From positions 1-64,000 of the forward strand of contig JAIOQZ010000032.1 of NCBI GenBank assembly GCA_021108395.1: 64,000 nucleotides of DNA. The letters are read 5' to 3'. The position numbers and the translations under genes were made by a program. Below, one piece after another: positions 44,299 through 53,926 of this stretch (the stretch's first letter is position 1; every line of letters begins with the position of its first letter). This stretch comes from Candidatus Cloacimonadota bacterium. GTDB lineage: Bacteria > Cloacimonadota > Cloacimonadia > Cloacimonadales > JAIOQZ01. The notes beneath the pieces were generated by a model. That model saw only the letters and a program-made list of their open reading frames with translations, was not told the DNA's origin and did no database searches.

Positions 44299-47283
44299 CT
44301 ACTTCAGAAGTATCATACGGCGGGTTTGGGTCTGCTCGCCGCTGGTGAGACGGTATAGATAGACACCGCTGCCCACTGGTTTGTCGTTGTCGTTGCGGCC
44401 CTGCCAGGTGAAGGCATGGCGACCGGCAATGAGCTGTTCGCGCACGAGAGTTTTCACTTTTTGACCGCGAATATTATAGATGTCGAGGCGCACATCGCCG
44501 GGGCGCTCGATGCTGAAAGCGATGGTGGTCTCGGGATTGAACGGGTTTGGCCAGTTCTGTTCGAGCCGTATGACCGGAACCGGCGCGTCATCATCGTTTG
44601 CGGGATACCAGTCGGCTCGGATCTTCTGGGCATACATCCCGCTGATTTCCGTTTTGCCGCTGGAACGGGCGTCTCGCCAGATGGACAGCGCATAGCCATC
44701 GTCGATGGCTACCACATGCGGCTCATACTGGTTCATAATGGCGTCGCAGAGGGGTTCGCCGGCGGTGTCGCCATAGAGGTTTCCATCACTGCCCACCTGC
44801 TGGACGTAGATGTCAGAGGCGGGGCCGAGGAAATCTGACCACAGCACGAGGGTTTGCTCTTCCACGGAGGCCAGAGACGAGTTGAACTGCACCGAGTCCT
44901 TCTGGACGACGAAGAGGCCGTTGGCATCCCACAGCAACTCGCCGGAGGCGTTGACCTTCTGCATGGCCACATCTTCGGCGTTACCGTTACGGAAGTCGCT
45001 CCAGGAAACATAGAAGTTGGCGCCGTCGAAGCAGAAGGCCGGGTCATACTGGTCGTTTGCGTAGCTGGCGATGGCGATGCCGTTTTCTGCCCATTCGATG
45101 CCGCCGTTGGCGGTTACGATTTGGCCATAGATGGCCTTGACCTCGTCGCGTCTGTCTTCCCAGATAACGAACAGGTCGTCATCAACCAGCATTCCTTGCG
45201 GGTTCAGTTGGTTCAGCGCCGCGTCGCAGAGAACCAGCGGGGTCTCGAAACCGGCAGCCGGTGTGCCATCGGGATCGAGCTTGGTTACGAAGACGTCCGA
45301 GCTCGAACGGTAAAGGAAATAGGGGCCAACAATATTTTCCATGAAGAGGTCGCAGTCTTCGCTGGCCACCACGATTCCGGTTTCGCCCCACTGTTTGACG
45401 CCGCCGGAGATTTTCTGGGCATAAAGGCGGAAATAATAGTCCCAGCCATCCTGTTCCATGTTGGACCAGGCAAAGTAGTAGTCGCCGTCCACTTCGGACA
45501 CGGTGGAGAATTGCTGGCCGAGGTTGGCGGTGGAAAGGGTCATGCCCGTGTTGCCCCAAAGCGCGTTGCCATCGGCGTCAAGCGCCTGGCAGTAAACGCG
45601 CTCGGTGCCCTCCATGATTTGCGTCCATGTAGCCACCACGCCGCCCTGGTGACGTAGCGCCGCTTCGGGGTATTCCTGGCTGGTATTCACGTTGTCGGTG
45701 AACGGTACGCCATTGGGGGTGAAGGCCACTTCGCCCTGGCTGCCTGTGCTGCCGCCCAGGATTTTTTGCGCGAAAACACGGCTGCCGTTGACGCCGAAAC
45801 GCGTGTCGATCCAGACGGCGTAGGCATCATTACCAGTGGGCAGCAGGATGGCGTCGGTGGCGTCGCCCGAAAGCCCCCAGTAAAATTCTTCGCCATCGGC
45901 GTCCAGCAAAAGGTTGCCGCTCAGGTCGAGTACCTGAATGTAGAGGCCGATGGAGCCGGTGCGGAAGTCGCCCCAGCTGACGAAGAGACGATTGCCCGAA
46001 CGTTTGATGAGTACGCTGAACTGCTCCCAGTCGGCGCTGCAAAGCTCGCGGCCATCCTCTTCCCAGGCGATGTTACCATCGGAAAGGACGTGCTGGATGT
46101 AGATGTTCTCGAGGGGGTGATCGCCGTCACGGCCGTCATCCCAGACAACATAGACGTCGCCGCTGTCGCCTGTCACGAGACGCTGGTTTCTCTGGTGGAA
46201 TGGCTCGTCACAGAGAACGACGCCGGCGGCGTTCCACTGGAGGATGCCGGCGCTGTTCAGCTTCTGCACATAGCAGTCGGTGAATTCGCCATTACTACGA
46301 GTGTCCTGCCAGGCCACAAACATGGCGCCGTCGCCACTGGAGGTGACGCGTGGGTTTTCTTGCTTGAGAGGGCCTGCATACACGACAACACCGGAAGCCC
46401 ACAGCAGATTGCCGTCGATGTCGCAGGCCTGTGCGTAGATGTCGCCGTCCGGGTCGTCACGTTTGTCGCGCCAGGAAAAGCCGAAGGTGTCTGCGCCGGT
46501 CTTGCACATTTTCACGCCTTCCTGATCTTGATCGGCGTCACAGAGGGTTGTCGTCCAGTCGATGACGCCATCGGTGAGGATGCGACTGACATAGATGTCT
46601 ATCTCGCTGAGATAGGAGTTTACATAGGCGAGGATGGCGCCGCCCTGGCCGTCTTGCCAGAAGGTGTGGCTGGACTGCTCGCCATTGCCGCCGGCAACGG
46701 CTATGCCGTCGTCTGTCCAGAGGTTGTCGCCATTTGCGTCCACATGGACGCCGTAGATGTCGCTGCCGCCGGGATTGCGGTTATCAATCCAGATGATGAA
46801 CGCGCCACCGTCGAGGTCGGGCACGATGTTGAGGCTGATCTGCACATCTGCCGCTGTGCACAGCGGCACGCCGCCCTCGCTCCAGAGCAAATTGCCATCG
46901 GAGTCGAGCTTCTGAGCATAGATGTCGCCGGCGAATTCGTTGGTGAAGTCAACCCAGGCGACGATGCAGCCGCCGTCTGTGGTGGCGATGACCACCGGGT
47001 CTTCCTGGCGATCGATTTTGTTGTCCACGAGTATCGGGGTTTCGCCCCAGAGCTTGTCGCCCTGCGCGTTGAGCTTTTGCGCCCAGACGTCACGGTCGCC
47101 AAGTTTGGTGTCTGACCACACATAAACGACGTTACCGTCGGTGAGCACGTCGGCTGCGCGGGTCCATTCGATGTTTTCGCCCTGGCGTATGGGGATGCCG
47201 TTCTCTTGCCATTCGGCAGGCGTATTCTGGGCGACGAGAAACGATGTGAGCAGCAAGGCTGCCAGCAGAAGTTGGAATTTCAT
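44299..47283 (-). CDS. Secreted repeat (propeller-like) protein A with sorting domain
   Basis: This 994-residue exoprotein has a signal peptide (MKFQLLLAALLLTSFLVAQ), then about 15-16 repeats of 50-57 residues. Each is built around (V/I)xWxDxR, then DIYAQKLDxxGNxLW, with GGxxLC-type turns. The count would suit two seven- or eight-bladed beta-propellers. The C-terminal sorting domain (NWPNPFNPETTIAFSI, SGVYLYRLT, RRMILLK) follows. GGAGG lies 6 nt before ATG 47283. It heads the operon with the carboxypeptidase and C25 peptidase. It is a diverged paralogue of the two tandem proteins upstream (47656, 50924), with almost identical DNA in some repeat units. The function is unknown; substrate or surface binding is likely. 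Confidence 0.85.
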   Translation of the reverse strand: MKFQLLLAALLLTSFLVAQNTPAEWQENGIPIRQGENIEWTRAADVLTDGNVVYVWSDTKLGDRDVWAQKLNAQGDKLWGETPILVDNKIDRQEDPVVIATTDGGCIVAWVDFTNEFAGDIYAQKLDSDGNLLWSEGGVPLCTAADVQISLNIVPDLDGGAFIIWIDNRNPGGSDIYGVHVDANGDNLWTDDGIAVAGGNGEQSSHTFWQDGQGGAILAYVNSYLSEIDIYVSRILTDGVIDWTTTLCDADQDQEGVKMCKTGADTFGFSWRDKRDDPDGDIYAQACDIDGNLLWASGVVVYAGPLKQENPRVTSSGDGAMFVAWQDTRSNGEFTDCYVQKLNSAGILQWNAAGVVLCDEPFHQRNQRLVTGDSGDVYVVWDDGRDGDHPLENIYIQHVLSDGNIAWEEDGRELCSADWEQFSVLIKRSGNRLFVSWGDFRTGSIGLYIQVLDLSGNLLLDADGEEFYWGLSGDATDAILLPTGNDAYAVWIDTRFGVNGSRVFAQKILGGSTGSQGEVAFTPNGVPFTDNVNTSQEYPEAALRHQGGVVATWTQIMEGTERVYCQALDADGNALWGNTGMTLSTANLGQQFSTVSEVDGDYYFAWSNMEQDGWDYYFRLYAQKISGGVKQWGETGIVVASEDCDLFMENIVGPYFLYRSSSDVFVTKLDPDGTPAAGFETPLVLCDAALNQLNPQGMLVDDDLFVIWEDRRDEVKAIYGQIVTANGGIEWAENGIAIASYANDQYDPAFCFDGANFYVSWSDFRNGNAEDVAMQKVNASGELLWDANGLFVVQKDSVQFNSSLASVEEQTLVLWSDFLGPASDIYVQQVGSDGNLYGDTAGEPLCDAIMNQYEPHVVAIDDGYALSIWRDARSSGKTEISGMYAQKIRADWYPANDDDAPVPVIRLEQNWPNPFNPETTIAFSIERPGDVRLDIYNIRGQKVKTLVREQLIAGRHAFTWQGRNDNDKPVGSGVYLYRLTSGEQTQTRRMILLK

Positions 47284-47655
47284 CCAAAACCTCCAGTCTT
47301 ATTTTAGTTATGTTTTCATTATCATTGCGCACACTTATTCGAGCAAGATTCTTACCAGTCAACACCTTTCACTCGGATTTTCTATTCCTGTAAGAAACAT
47401 TGCACTGCGAGCAGGACAGCGCCAGCCTGTCACAATCGGTAAACCCGCAGACTGCCGCGAAAGATTCCCGTCCTGGTTTTTCTCTTTCTATTCACTACCA
47501 AGTGCAATAAATGTGCCACTGAACAATGGGTTCTGCAAAGTTAATAGCTCATAGTTTACGATTAACAGACAATCGTTTACACCTCGACAATGAAAAGTGG
47601 GAAGCAAGAAGGCCGCCTCGAAGTGAGACGGCCAGAATCGCGGAGAGAAACGAAG
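47284..47655. other. 372-nt gap between propeller genes A and B
   Basis: This AT-rich non-coding gap holds the promoter region of the 44299-47283 operon and, at 47611-47633, the terminator of gene B. Its final part (from 47569) is duplicated at 50837. No ORF with a ribosome-binding site and no further palindromes were found. Confidence 0.6.
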
Positions 47656-47990
47656 CTACTTGAGCAACAGCATGCGCCGTGTGGCGGTGTGGCTGCCTGA
47701 GCGCAACTGGTAGAGATATATCCCGCTGCCTGCGGCCACACCGTGACTGTCGCGGCCATCCCAGACAACGCTGTGCGCTCCGGCGGGCAGACGGTCGTTC
47801 ACGATGGTGTTCACGAGCTGGCCGCGGATGTTATATACACACAGGGTGATGTGAGTGGGCGCGGCCAGGCTGAACGCTATCGCGGTCTCGGGGTTGAACG
47901 GGTTGGGCGTGTTCTGCGCCAAGTGTAGCGCGGGTGGCGCTGGGACGGGGTCGTTGACGCCGGTGACGCTGATGTTCACGCGCTGGGCGT
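47569..47990. repeat. Tandem duplication, 3'-end block, copy 1
   Basis: About 420 nt covering the downstream terminator and the 3' end of gene B are nearly identical to 50837-51258 downstream of and within gene C, at a constant offset of 3268 nt. Differences are scattered single bases. Confidence 0.85.
47611..47633 (-). terminator. Terminator of propeller gene B
   Basis: Read on the minus strand: GGCCGTCTC-ACTTC-GAGGCGGCC followed by TTCTTGCTT. It lies about 20 nt after the stop and is identical to the hairpin at 50879. Confidence 0.75.
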
Positions 47991-50673
47991 AGATGGCGGG
48001 GGCTTCGGACGTGCGGCTGGCGCGGTAGTCGCTCCAGGCGATGACGACATGGTCGTCGCCGGAAGGCGCCAGTTGCGGCCAAAGCTGGTGATTAGGGGCA
48101 TCGCAGAGGATGACGCCGCCTCCCCACAGTGGTTCGCCTTCCACGTTGACAAGCTGCAGCCGCAGGTCGGAGGCGCTACCCGAATAGTCACTCGAATAGT
48201 CTCTCCAGGCGATGAGGGCGCCGTCGTCGTTGACGCTCATGGCCGATAATATATGGTGAGAGTCACCCAGTGAGACGAGAAGCCCCGACGGGTCCCATTG
48301 CGGGGTGGCGTTCATGTCGAAGTTTTGCAGACGAACCTGTTCGCAGGTTCCCGAGGAGAAGTCTGACCATGAGACGTAGAACCCGTCGTCGTGCACGCCG
48401 AGAAGGGGCGAATATTGGTCGTATTGTGCCACGACCAGCGGGGCGCCGTTCTCTATCCATGCTACGGAGCCGTCGGAATGCACGAACTGGCCATAGATGT
48501 CGTAGTCGCCGATGTCGTTGCGACGGTCTCCCCAGACAACGAGCAGATCATCGCCCACCATTTCGCCGTGCGAATGGTCCTGCCTGCCATCGGCGGCGCA
48601 AACCGCCAGGGGTGTCTCGAAACCGGGCGACAGCGTGCCGTCGCTTTCGAGCCTCGACACGAAGACGTCCACAGACGACTCGAACAGGAAGTACGGCCCG
48701 ATGATGTCGCGTATGAAGCAATCATGGTCTTCCTGGTCGGAGACCAGGATGCCGTCCGTTCCCCACTGGATGGCGCCGTTCACCACCTTCTGGGCGTAAA
48801 TGCGATAATAGTAGTACCAGCCGCCCGCACACTCCAAGTTTGACCAGCCGAAGACATACTCCTCGCCCTGTCGTTCGATTTGCACGTATTCCTGATAAAG
48901 CGGAAGCTCGCTCAAAGTCACGCCTTGTTCGCCCCACAGCAGGTTGCCGTCGGGGTCGCAAGCATTGGCAAAGACGCGGTTTGTTCCACTCACGAGTTCA
49001 ACCCACGCGAAGGTTACTCCACCTGAGTGATGAGGAATAGCGGTGAATTCATAGATACTTGATTCGTCAGACCCCACCAAGATTTTGCCCAGTTCCCCCC
49101 AGGCCAGGCTGCCGTCGGGAAGAATCTTTTGCACGCGCAGTTGGTCGGCGTTTCTCATTTCCATGTCCCACAGCAGGTAAGTCGCCTCCCCACAGGGGAC
49201 AAGCTGAGGTTTTATGTTCATGCCGGTGGTAATGGGGCCTTCTGCAAAGACCTGACCGTCGGGAACGAGAAGCTCGGCGCCGTCGAGAGTGAATACCTGC
49301 GACCGCAGGCACATAGCGTTAGCGTCATAGTACGGGCCGCATCGAGATTCGCCCGACGGCCACATATCGGCCCATGCCAGCATCAGGTGTTCGCCCGAAC
49401 GTGTTATGGAGGGTAGGTGTTGCCTCCCCGGCAGTGTGCATACGGCTCTGCCGTCCTCCTCCCAGAGAATGGTTCCCTCGGCGGAGACACGCTGGATGTA
49501 GATGTCATCACTGGGGTGCTGGTTGCGCTCGTCCTCCCAGATAACATAGACATCGCCGCTGTCGCCGGGTACAAGGCGGATTTTCCACTGGTAGTAGTCT
49601 TCATCGACAAGAGCGACGCCGTCGGCGTCCCACAGCAGGTTGCCGTCGCTGTCGAGTTTCTGCACATAGCAGTCGCAGTAGTAGCCGTCGTTTCTGGCAT
49701 CCTGCCAGGCGATGAACATGCAGCCGTCGCCGCTGGAGGTGACGCGCGGGTTTTCTTGTCTACAGGCACCGGCGTACACGACAACCTCGGAAGCCCACAG
49801 CAGGTTGCCGTCGATGTCGCAGGCCTGGGCGTAGATGTCGCCTTGGTTGTCGTCGCGGCGGTCGCGCCAGGCAAAGCCGAAGGTGTTCTCGCCTGTCGGA
49901 TACATCTTCACGGCGCCCTCGCACACATCGGCGTCACAGATGACTGTTATCCAGTCGGTGACGCCATCGGGGAGGATGCGCTTGATGTAGATATCGCTAT
50001 CGCTGAGATAGTCACTCACATAGGCGAGAATGGCCCCGCCCTGGCCATCCTGCCAGAAAGTGTGGCCGGATTGCTCGCCGGCGCCGCTGGCAACGGCGAT
50101 GCCGTTGTCGCTCCAGAGGTTGTCGCCACTCGCGTCTATGCGAACGCCGTAGATATCGCTGCCGCCGGCGTTACGGTCATCGTCCCAGATAATGAATGCG
50201 CCGCCGTTAAGGTCGGGCACGATGTTGAGGTCGTGCTGCGAGTAGGGTGTTGTGCACAGGGCCACGCCGCCCTCGCCCCAGAGCTGGTTGCCCTGCGCGT
50301 CGAGTTTTTGTGCGTAGCTCTCGGTGTGGTTGTCATCGATGTAATCAATCCAGGCGATGACGCAGCCACCGTCGGAACTGCCGATGATGACGGGGTTCTG
50401 CTGCAGGCCGGCGCTGAGGCACACATACACCGGCTCTTCGCCCCAGGGTGCGCTGCCGTCCGGCATGAGTTTCTTGGCCACCACCTGGCGAGCGCTCGTG
50501 CGGGTGTCTGTCCATACAAAGACAACGCCGCCGTCTGGCATGAGAGCCCCCCGGCCGCCCCATTCTAAGTTGGCGCCCTGCACCACAGGGATGCCGTTAT
50601 CGTCCCAGTCGAACTCCTGGGCAACGAGTGAACTCAGCATGCACAGCATGAGAAAAAGGCTTGCGTATTTCAT
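47656..50673 (-). CDS. Secreted repeat (propeller-like) protein B with sorting domain
   Basis: This 1005-residue exoprotein has the signal peptide MKYASLFLMLCMLSSLVAQ, about 15 repeats of roughly 55 residues with the same VxWxDxR / DIYAQ / GNLLW pattern as protein A, and the sorting domain (NTPNPFNPETAIAFSL, SGIYLYQLR, RRMLLLK). GGAGGGC precedes the ATG at 50673. It is a tandem duplicate of protein C (50924): the signal peptide, the upstream leader and the last ~140 residues are almost identical at DNA level, while the middle repeats have diverged strongly. This pattern suggests duplication followed by diversification of the ligand-facing part or conversion of the ends. Confidence 0.85.
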   Translation of the reverse strand: MKYASLFLMLCMLSSLVAQEFDWDDNGIPVVQGANLEWGGRGALMPDGGVVFVWTDTRTSARQVVAKKLMPDGSAPWGEEPVYVCLSAGLQQNPVIIGSSDGGCVIAWIDYIDDNHTESYAQKLDAQGNQLWGEGGVALCTTPYSQHDLNIVPDLNGGAFIIWDDDRNAGGSDIYGVRIDASGDNLWSDNGIAVASGAGEQSGHTFWQDGQGGAILAYVSDYLSDSDIYIKRILPDGVTDWITVICDADVCEGAVKMYPTGENTFGFAWRDRRDDNQGDIYAQACDIDGNLLWASEVVVYAGACRQENPRVTSSGDGCMFIAWQDARNDGYYCDCYVQKLDSDGNLLWDADGVALVDEDYYQWKIRLVPGDSGDVYVIWEDERNQHPSDDIYIQRVSAEGTILWEEDGRAVCTLPGRQHLPSITRSGEHLMLAWADMWPSGESRCGPYYDANAMCLRSQVFTLDGAELLVPDGQVFAEGPITTGMNIKPQLVPCGEATYLLWDMEMRNADQLRVQKILPDGSLAWGELGKILVGSDESSIYEFTAIPHHSGGVTFAWVELVSGTNRVFANACDPDGNLLWGEQGVTLSELPLYQEYVQIERQGEEYVFGWSNLECAGGWYYYYRIYAQKVVNGAIQWGTDGILVSDQEDHDCFIRDIIGPYFLFESSVDVFVSRLESDGTLSPGFETPLAVCAADGRQDHSHGEMVGDDLLVVWGDRRNDIGDYDIYGQFVHSDGSVAWIENGAPLVVAQYDQYSPLLGVHDDGFYVSWSDFSSGTCEQVRLQNFDMNATPQWDPSGLLVSLGDSHHILSAMSVNDDGALIAWRDYSSDYSGSASDLRLQLVNVEGEPLWGGGVILCDAPNHQLWPQLAPSGDDHVVIAWSDYRASRTSEAPAIYAQRVNISVTGVNDPVPAPPALHLAQNTPNPFNPETAIAFSLAAPTHITLCVYNIRGQLVNTIVNDRLPAGAHSVVWDGRDSHGVAAGSGIYLYQLRSGSHTATRRMLLLK

Positions 50674-50701
50674 AATGCCCTCCAGACGAGTGTTGCAAGT
50701 A
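50570..50701. repeat. Tandem duplication, 5'-end block, copy 1
   Basis: About 130 nt covering the signal-peptide codons and leader of gene B match 53823-53954 of gene C almost base for base (offset 3253 nt). Similarity stops abruptly upstream of the leader. Confidence 0.85.
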
Positions 50702-50836
50702 TGTGTGTTTCCATTGACATATGCAATTGTTGTTCCGTTTTTTGATTTTCTTTTGCAAATTAATACTCACACAATAAATGTGTCACTGAGTAAAGGGTTT
50801 TAGCATAGAGAATCTCTTTCGGTTTTCGGCTCAGAA

Positions 50837-51258
50837 ACAATCGTTTACACCTCGACAATGAAAAGTGGGAAGCAAGAAGGCCGCCTCGAAGTGAGACGGC
50901 CAGAATCGCGGAGAGAAACGAAGCTACTTGAGCAACAGCATGCGCCGTGTGGCGGTGTGGCTGCCTGAGCGCAACTGGTAGAGATAGATTCCGCTGCCTG
51001 CGGCCACGCCGTGACTGTCGCGGCCATCCCAGACAACGCTGTGCGTTCCGGCGGGCAGGCGGTCGTTCACGAGGGTGTTCACGAGCTGCCCGCGGATGTT
51101 ATAGACACACAGTGTGATGTGAGAGGGCGCAGCCAGGCTGAAATCTATCGCGGTCTCGGGGTTGAACGGGTTGGGCGTGTTTTGCGCCAGGCGTAGCGCG
51201 GGCGGGGCGGGAACGGGGTCGTTGACGCCGGTGACGCTGGTGTTTACACGCTGGGCAT
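50837..51258. repeat. Tandem duplication, 3'-end block, copy 2
   Basis: Partner of 47569-47990. It contains the terminator hairpin and the sorting-domain codons of gene C. Confidence 0.85.
50879..50901 (-). terminator. Terminator of propeller gene C
   Basis: Identical stem GGCCGTCTC/GAGGCGGCC with a T-rich tail on the minus strand, about 22 nt past the stop of gene C. Confidence 0.75.
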
Positions 51259-53926
51259 AGATAGCGCAGACATGGTCGTTGTACTGGCGGGCGGCGCGCT
51301 GGTCGTTCCAGACGAGGACGACATGGTCGTCGCCGGCAGGCGCCATTAGCGGATCATGCTGGTAATAAGGGGCGTCGCAGAGGATGACGCCGCCCTCTTC
51401 GTACAGCAGTTCGCCTTCCATGTTGACGAGCTGTAGCCGCAGGTCGCTGGGATTACCCAGATAATCTCTCCAGGCGATGAGAACGCCGTCATCGTTGACG
51501 CCCATAGCCGATAGACATTGCCGGCCTTCATCCGTTGAGATGAGAAGCCCCATAGGGTCCCATTGCACAGCGCCGTTCATATCGAAGTTCTGTAGCCGGA
51601 CCATCTGTAATTCGTCAGGATAGGCTTGGCAAGAGACGACCCCCCCGTCCTCGTGTACAGCGAGAAGAGGTCTTAACTGGCTCCATGGCCCAACGATAAG
51701 TGGTGCGCCGTCCTCTCCCCACGCCACCGAGCCGTCGGGATGCACGAGCTGACCGTAGATGTCGCGGTTGTAGTTGTGACAGTTCTCATAGACGACGAGC
51801 AGGTCGTTGCCCACCATTTCGCCGCTTGGGTAGTTTTGCCTATCATCGGTGGCGCCGATCGCCAGAAGTGTCTCGAAGCCGGGGGAAATCGTGCCGTCAC
51901 TTTCGAGCCGTACAACATAGGTTTTATACCCGATTTCGATCAAGAAATACGGCCCGACGATGTCGCGCAGATGAGTATAATAGTCATTCTCGGTAAAGAC
52001 CTGGATGCCATCCGATCCCCATTGGATTGTGCCGTCCACAATCTTTTGAGCATAGACATTCCTATAAGAGCCCCACAGGCTGTCAGGTTCTGTCTGTATC
52101 CAACCAACCACATATTCCTCATCCCACCGTTCTATGTTTGGTTCGTACTGGCCACGAGGTAGTTCACTCACCGCCACCCCTTCTTCGCCCCAAAGTCGGT
52201 TTCCGTCGTTGTCACAAGCATTTGCAAACACGCGGTGCTGTGTGCCAACCTTATGACTCCAGGTATAAGCCAGCCCACCGTCATGATGGAGGGTAGCCGT
52301 GTAATCGTAGGGGATACCACTGCCGAAGTCTGCTAAAACGACACCGGTTTCTCCCCAGGCGGTACTCCCATCCGGCAGCAGCTTTTGTGCATGCAGTTGC
52401 ATGGTGTATCTCGTGCTCATCATCCACAGCACGTAGGTTGACTCCCCGCAGGGGACAATCTGCAAATCCAATTCTAATGGATCAAAATCATAGAGAATGG
52501 GGCCCTCGGCGAAAACCTGGCCGTCGGGGGCGAGAAGCTCGGCGCCGTCGAGAGTGAGTACCTGCGTCCGCAGGCACGCAGCATTGGGCTCCGTTGGATA
52601 TGGATCGCGTGACTCTTCCGGCAGCCAGTCGTCGGCCCAGGCCAGCAGCAGGAAGTTCCCCGAACGTGCCATGAACGGCAGTCGCTGTCTTCCGGGCAGT
52701 GTGCATACAGCTCTGCCGTTTTCCTCCCAGGCGATGCTGCCATCGGAAAGGACGTGCTGCATGAATACATCTATTTGGCTCTCATAGTAGCCCTGCCAGG
52801 ATCCCCAGACGGCATAGACGTCGCCATTATCACCCGCCGCGAGGCCATGGTTCCCATAGTGGATTGACTCGTCGCAAAGAATGACGCCTTCTGTGTCCCA
52901 CAGCAGGTTGCCGTCGCTATCAATCTTCTGCACATAGAAGTAAGTCGATGAATAGGGATTAGTTTGCCTCATCAGCCAGGCGATAAACATGCCGCCGTCG
53001 CCATCATTGATAATGTGCGGGTTTTTATGTTCGAAATCGCCGGCATTCACGATCACATCGGCGGCCCACAGCAGGTTGCCGTCGATGTCGCAGGCCTGGG
53101 CGTAGATGTCGCCGTCGTTATTTTCGCGTTCATCGCGCCAGACAAAGCCGAACACGCCGTTGGATATGCGGCAGACCCTGCTCTCCATCTGTTCACCGGG
53201 CGCAACGCATAAAGGGACAATCCAATTGGTTGATCCCACGCGAATGGCCAGCAGGTCATCCTCGTCGTCGTTATCCAGTCGGCAGGTGAGGATGGCGCCG
53301 CTGAAGCCGTCGGAGCAGGCGCTCAGGTGTGAGTCTTCATCAATGCTGCCGGCCACAATCGCGCCGGTATGTCCACAGTAGCAAAAGCCGTTGTTAGTAA
53401 TCCGATTGCGGAAGACGCCGTGCAGGTCGCCGTCCACCCAGAACACGTGCACCTGGCTGTCGTTAGCGGGCACGAGCGCAATGTTGCCGGGTTTGGTGTC
53501 CATATCGCAGACGACAATACCTTCTTCGTCCCAAAGACGTTCGCCTGACTGACTGAGCCTCTGCGCGTGGATGTCGCCGAGTGGGTCGCTGGTGTAGTCG
53601 GTCCAGACGATGACGACGCAGCCATCGACGACGGCGGTGACGACAGGGCGCTCCTGTGTTCCCTCGCTGTCGCACACATACACCGGCTCTTCGCCCCAGG
53701 GTTCGCTGCCGTCCGGCATGAGCTTTTTGGCCACCACCCTGCGGTTGCCGGCGCTGGTGTTTGTCCACACGCAGACGATACCTCCGTCGGTGGTGCGCAC
53801 GGCCTGGGCACCCCATCTGATGTTGGCGCCTTGCACTACGGGGATGCCGTTATCGTCCCAGTCGAACTCCTGGGCAACGAGTGAACTCAGCATGCACAGC
53901 ATGAGAAAAAGGCTTGCGTATTTCAT
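50924..53926 (-). CDS. Secreted repeat (propeller-like) protein C with sorting domain
   Basis: This 1000-residue exoprotein has the same signal peptide as protein B (MKYASLFLMLCMLSSLVAQ), about 15 propeller-type repeats and the same sorting domain (NTPNPFNPETAIDFSL, SGIYLYQLR, RRMLLLK). The ORF track begins 49 residues upstream, but that extension lies before the GGAGGGC site and the signal peptide, so ATG 53926 is right. The second to fourth repeats differ clearly from protein B (for example a VHVFWVDGDLHGVF unit with no close equivalent), while the repeat near residue 290 (DIYAQACDIDGNLLWA) is nearly the same in A, B and C. It is probably surface-displayed. The function is unknown. Confidence 0.85.
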   Translation of the reverse strand: MKYASLFLMLCMLSSLVAQEFDWDDNGIPVVQGANIRWGAQAVRTTDGGIVCVWTNTSAGNRRVVAKKLMPDGSEPWGEEPVYVCDSEGTQERPVVTAVVDGCVVIVWTDYTSDPLGDIHAQRLSQSGERLWDEEGIVVCDMDTKPGNIALVPANDSQVHVFWVDGDLHGVFRNRITNNGFCYCGHTGAIVAGSIDEDSHLSACSDGFSGAILTCRLDNDDEDDLLAIRVGSTNWIVPLCVAPGEQMESRVCRISNGVFGFVWRDERENNDGDIYAQACDIDGNLLWAADVIVNAGDFEHKNPHIINDGDGGMFIAWLMRQTNPYSSTYFYVQKIDSDGNLLWDTEGVILCDESIHYGNHGLAAGDNGDVYAVWGSWQGYYESQIDVFMQHVLSDGSIAWEENGRAVCTLPGRQRLPFMARSGNFLLLAWADDWLPEESRDPYPTEPNAACLRTQVLTLDGAELLAPDGQVFAEGPILYDFDPLELDLQIVPCGESTYVLWMMSTRYTMQLHAQKLLPDGSTAWGETGVVLADFGSGIPYDYTATLHHDGGLAYTWSHKVGTQHRVFANACDNDGNRLWGEEGVAVSELPRGQYEPNIERWDEEYVVGWIQTEPDSLWGSYRNVYAQKIVDGTIQWGSDGIQVFTENDYYTHLRDIVGPYFLIEIGYKTYVVRLESDGTISPGFETLLAIGATDDRQNYPSGEMVGNDLLVVYENCHNYNRDIYGQLVHPDGSVAWGEDGAPLIVGPWSQLRPLLAVHEDGGVVSCQAYPDELQMVRLQNFDMNGAVQWDPMGLLISTDEGRQCLSAMGVNDDGVLIAWRDYLGNPSDLRLQLVNMEGELLYEEGGVILCDAPYYQHDPLMAPAGDDHVVLVWNDQRAARQYNDHVCAIYAQRVNTSVTGVNDPVPAPPALRLAQNTPNPFNPETAIDFSLAAPSHITLCVYNIRGQLVNTLVNDRLPAGTHSVVWDGRDSHGVAAGSGIYLYQLRSGSHTATRRMLLLK

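Noticed and set aside
47569-51258. Insertion sequence or transposon flanked by direct repeats
   Set aside because: The repeated blocks are the ends of two paralogous genes with intact reading frames; no transposase or terminal inverted repeats.
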